Source of the DNA: an uncultured Spirochaetia bacterium
GTDB lineage: Bacteria > Spirochaetota > CALGPD01
NCBI GenBank assembly: GCA_937960625.1
Contig: CALGPD010000266.1
Span: 1 to 6,975 of the forward strand
Length of the DNA: 6,975 nucleotides
Direction: 5' to 3'
Part shown: positions 5,266-6,975 of the stretch, piece after piece
How positions within the stretch are numbered: the stretch's first letter is position 1
Layout of the letters: each line of letters opens with the position of its first letter
Program-made: the position numbers and the translations under genes
The notes under the pieces: generated by a model
The model's database searches: none
What the model saw: the letters and a program-made list of their open reading frames with translations, nothing else
What the model was told of the DNA's origin: nothing

Positions 5266-5346
5266 AATACCGGCCATAAATATTATTAATGTGAATTTAG
5301 ATTTAAATTTATTCTTTTCATTATATATGATTTTTAATAAATCAAA

Positions 5347-5444
5347 GAGATTGCTTCATCACATTCGTTCCTCGTAGGTGTATGCCATTTGAAGAAAAAA
5401 TACCATTGGGCACAGTCACCTGCGGGCGACAGCGAAGCAATCCC
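5347..5444. repeat. REP/MITE-like inverted-repeat element
   Basis: GAGATTGCTTC (5347-5357) and GAAGCAATCCC (5434-5444) form the outer arms of an imperfect roughly 98-nt hairpin, with inner arms around GTAGGTGTATGCC and GGCACAGTCACCTGC. The ends closely resemble the widespread genomic repeat of the form GCGACAGCGAAGCAATCTC found dispersed in many bacteria. The core has diverged from the usual version. It is GC-richer than its surroundings. It lies in the non-coding gap 5266-5587, which otherwise holds only the stem-loops at 5480-5500 and 5546-5581. Confidence 0.65.
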
Positions 5445-5479
5445 ATAAGCTTTATTTATACAGATACTTCTTCGTCATG

Positions 5480-5500
5480 TACGTCTCTCTCAGTGACGTA
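5480..5500. repeat. short stem-loop TACGTC/GACGTA
   Basis: TACGTC (5480-5485) pairs with GACGTA (5495-5500) around a 9-nt loop, just outside the REP-like element. It may be a second small element or part of a degraded repeat. There is no T-tract on either strand, so it is not a typical terminator. Confidence 0.35.
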
Positions 5501-5545
5501 AAACTTTGGAAAATTTCTGTAATTTTTTTAAATGGAAATTCACTG

Positions 5546-5581
5546 TATTAGGTATGTATTTATATGAATATATACCTAATA
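5546..5581 (-). terminator. 14-bp stem-loop just downstream of msrA, possible terminator
   Basis: Positions 5546-5559 pair with 5568-5581 over 14 positions, with one mismatch that can be a wobble pair, around an 8-nt loop. The core is TTAGGTAT/ATACCTAA. It lies six bases after the msrA stop codon. It lacks a clear T-run on the minus strand, so it may act as a 3' end stabiliser rather than a true intrinsic terminator. Confidence 0.45.
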
Positions 5582-5587
5582 ATACCG

Positions 5588-6058
5588 CTATTTGGGACAA
5601 GCAGCAAGGCCGTTTTTTTTATAATAGTCTTGATGATATTCTTCGGCTTTCCAGAACGCGTCTGCTTTGGTTATTTTTGTTGCAATTTTTCCGTTAAACT
5701 TTTCATTATTTATCCGTGTTTTTGATAATTCTGCTAATTTTTTTTGCTTTTCACTATGATAAAAAATTTCTGACCGGTATTGGCTCCCAATATCAGGGCC
5801 CTGCCTGTTAACCTGTGTAGGGTCATGTATATTCCAGAAAACCTCAAGAAGCTCTTCGTAAGTGATTTCCCTTGGATTATATACTATTTCCACAGCCTCA
5901 GCATGGCCGGTATTGCCATAGCAAACGAGTTTATACGTTGGATTTCTAATATTTCCTCCGGTATATCCGACTGAGGTTTCATAAACACCTTTTAGAACCT
6001 GAAATTTTGCCTGTATTCCCCAAAAGCACCCTGCCGCGAATGTTGCTTTTTTCATCAT
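5588..6058 (-). CDS. msrA: peptide methionine (S)-S-oxide reductase MsrA
   Basis: MsrA reduces the S-epimer of methionine sulfoxide in proteins, repairing oxidative damage. The 156-residue product has the usual family length. It shows the catalytic GCFWG motif (Cys11), the conserved CYGNTGHAEAVEI segment (Cys46), DPTQVNRQGPDIGSQYRS (about residues 79-96) and EEYHQDYYKKNG, with a third cysteine near the end (Cys154, AACPK) that probably recycles the active site. The start at 6058 is chosen because CTCCTTT at 6064-6070 (AAAGGAG on the minus strand) lies 5 nt away; the next codon is also ATG. The frame stays open upstream, and from ATG 6172 it encodes a lipoprotein-like signal ending at Cys24. 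A membrane-anchored longer form is therefore possible. No msrB is fused or adjacent. It follows the photolyase gene on the same strand but has its own promoter. Confidence 0.95.
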   Translation of the reverse strand: MMKKATFAAGCFWGIQAKFQVLKGVYETSVGYTGGNIRNPTYKLVCYGNTGHAEAVEIVYNPREITYEELLEVFWNIHDPTQVNRQGPDIGSQYRSEIFYHSEKQKKLAELSKTRINNEKFNGKIATKITKADAFWKAEEYHQDYYKKNGLAACPK

Positions 6059-6181
6059 TATTTCTCCTTTATATTTGTTACGGGAATGTTTAACGTGTGT
6101 GCAATTTATTGCTATAAAAATAAAAAGAAGAATTTTTAAAAACTTTTTATTAAATAAATATACATTAATCATTCTATTATT

Positions 6182-6210
6182 ATTAAAGTATAAAAAACTT
6201 CTTTGGTCAA
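6182..6210 (-). promoter_or_regulatory. promoter of msrA
   Basis: On the minus strand TTGACC (6210-6205, 5/6), a 17-nt spacer and TTTAAT (6187-6182, 5/6). Transcription would begin near 6175. That leaves a leader of about 117 nt before the ribosome-binding-site-supported start at 6058, but only about 3 nt before the alternative ATG at 6172. Confidence 0.55.
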
Positions 6211-6291
6211 GTAAAAAATGTATAAAATGATAAAAAAGTAAAAACATGGAGAGAGTAAATTTAATTATTATATCTAGTAAATATGAATATT

Positions 6292-6975
6292 TTATAATTC
6301 CGAAATGCTATTAATATATTTTATTACATCAAATTTTCTTTTGCAGCCATTATAATTCATATAGCGGATTTTCCCAAAAACAGGGCGTTCCTGCCATGCC
6401 CTGTCATGTATACCGCAAATACTCCACATAATGCCTGTATATCCGTTTGGATCTCTTCCGTCAAGGGAATATTTATCATTAAGGTAAATGGCAAATTCAA
6501 TAGCCTGTTCCGGGGATAATGTCCATTCAAAGATTTTTTTAGCCCAATACATTCTTAAATACGAGTGCATAATACCGGTTTTAACCATCTGTTTTTGCGC
6601 CGCGTTCCATAAATCATCGTGTGTTAAGGAGTTTTCAAATTCATTCAGCGAGTAAATAAATTCTCTTTTATCCGTTCTGTGAATATCAAGAGTCTGCATT
6701 GCCCAATCCGGCGCGCAGCCTATATTATCATAGTCTTTACAAAAATAGCAAAAGTTGTCTGCCAATTCTTTCCTAACTATAATTTGTTCCAAAAAGCTTT
6801 GTTTGCTTAGCTCATCCGCGCTGCTTTTCATTACCTTTAATGCTGCGGTTTTAGCGAAAATCTGCCCGAAACGCAAATAAGGTGACAACCCGCTTAAAGC
6901 GTTGATATTAGGATCATTGCTGTGGTCGTTGTATTTATTTAACCTGCTTTGTATAAAATCATGCAAAACATCTAC
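6292..6975 (-). CDS. phr: class II CPD photolyase, N-terminal half outside window
   Basis: Deoxyribodipyrimidine photolyase (EC 4.1.99.3) uses blue light and FAD to split UV-induced cyclobutane pyrimidine dimers. The 227 visible codons are the C-terminal FAD-binding half; class II enzymes are about 450 residues, so the 5' half lies beyond the edge. The frame is open through 6975, and the TTG at 6966 is not a true start. Class II signatures are clear: SGLSPYLRFGQI, RKELADNFCYF, HDDLWNAAQKQMV, MHSYLRMYWAKKIFEW, LNDKYSLDGRDPNGYTGIMWS and ERPVFGKIRYMN. Nothing in this half looks broken. It is followed by msrA on the same strand after about 230 nt, which contains a separate msrA promoter. A working photolyase implies at least occasional exposure to light. 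Confidence 0.95.
   Translation of the reverse strand, partial: VDVLHDFIQSRLNKYNDHSNDPNINALSGLSPYLRFGQIFAKTAALKVMKSSADELSKQSFLEQIIVRKELADNFCYFCKDYDNIGCAPDWAMQTLDIHRTDKREFIYSLNEFENSLTHDDLWNAAQKQMVKTGIMHSYLRMYWAKKIFEWTLSPEQAIEFAIYLNDKYSLDGRDPNGYTGIMWSICGIHDRAWQERPVFGKIRYMNYNGCKRKFDVIKYINSISEL

Noticed and set aside
5506..5697. 63-codon plus-strand reading frame
   Set aside because: Its 3' part is antisense to the msrA C-terminus and its 5' part covers the stem-loop at 5546-5581. No ribosome binding site or recognisable motif.
5780..5974. 64-codon plus-strand reading frame
   Set aside because: Entirely antisense to the conserved core of msrA.
6173..6247. Further upstream extension of the msrA frame to ATG 6247
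   Set aside because: It begins upstream of the predicted msrA promoter (6182-6210) and has no ribosome binding site. The added residues have no signal-peptide logic.
1..6975. CRISPR arrays, tRNA or rRNA genes, transposase genes
   Set aside because: None seen. The only regular repeats are those coding for the pentapeptide protein, and the only mobile-like sequence is the short REP-like element.

Overview
The window is strongly AT-rich bacterial DNA with short intergenic gaps and AAAGGAG-type ribosome binding sites. It carries a superoxide reductase and a two-cysteine Prx6-type peroxiredoxin under a PerR/Fur-type repressor, but no catalase or superoxide dismutase. That set points to an anaerobe or microaerophile defending against transient oxygen. 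Lipoprotein signals suggest a diderm, though this is not proven. The species cannot be named from the sequence; an AT-rich lineage such as the Elusimicrobiota/Endomicrobia would fit, but that is a guess.

Left part (1-1728): the 3' end of an OsmC-family gene (cut by the window edge), a multi-pass membrane protein of unknown function, and, convergent with it, a small two-helix membrane protein with a bacterial PH-like domain. The PH-like gene has a near-perfect sigma-70-type promoter.

Centre (1729-3545): a PerR-like regulator, then peroxiredoxin and class II superoxide reductase, closed by a strong intrinsic terminator. A 19-bp dyad of Fur-box size covers the predicted -10 and start site of the peroxiredoxin gene, and a 12-bp palindrome abuts the perR start codon. 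Together they suggest an autoregulated peroxide-responsive unit. SOR would reduce superoxide to peroxide, and the peroxiredoxin would then remove the peroxide.

Right-centre (3546-5587): a 34-codon small ORF whose ribosome binding site sits in the loop of an 8-bp hairpin, a pentapeptide-repeat protein built from three 60-residue units, a divergent OB-fold-like lipoprotein, and a roughly 320-nt non-coding stretch with a REP/MITE-like inverted repeat and two stem-loops.

Right end (5588-6975): msrA and the 3' half of a class II CPD photolyase, both on the minus strand. msrA has an in-frame upstream extension that encodes a lipoprotein-like signal peptide.

OsmC, PerR, Prx, SOR, MsrA and photolyase lie within 7 kb, so the region reads as an oxidative/light-damage defence neighbourhood. 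No wholly new system is evident. The most original leads are the Fur/PerR hybrid metal site, the possible dual-localised MsrA, and the hairpin-gated small ORF.
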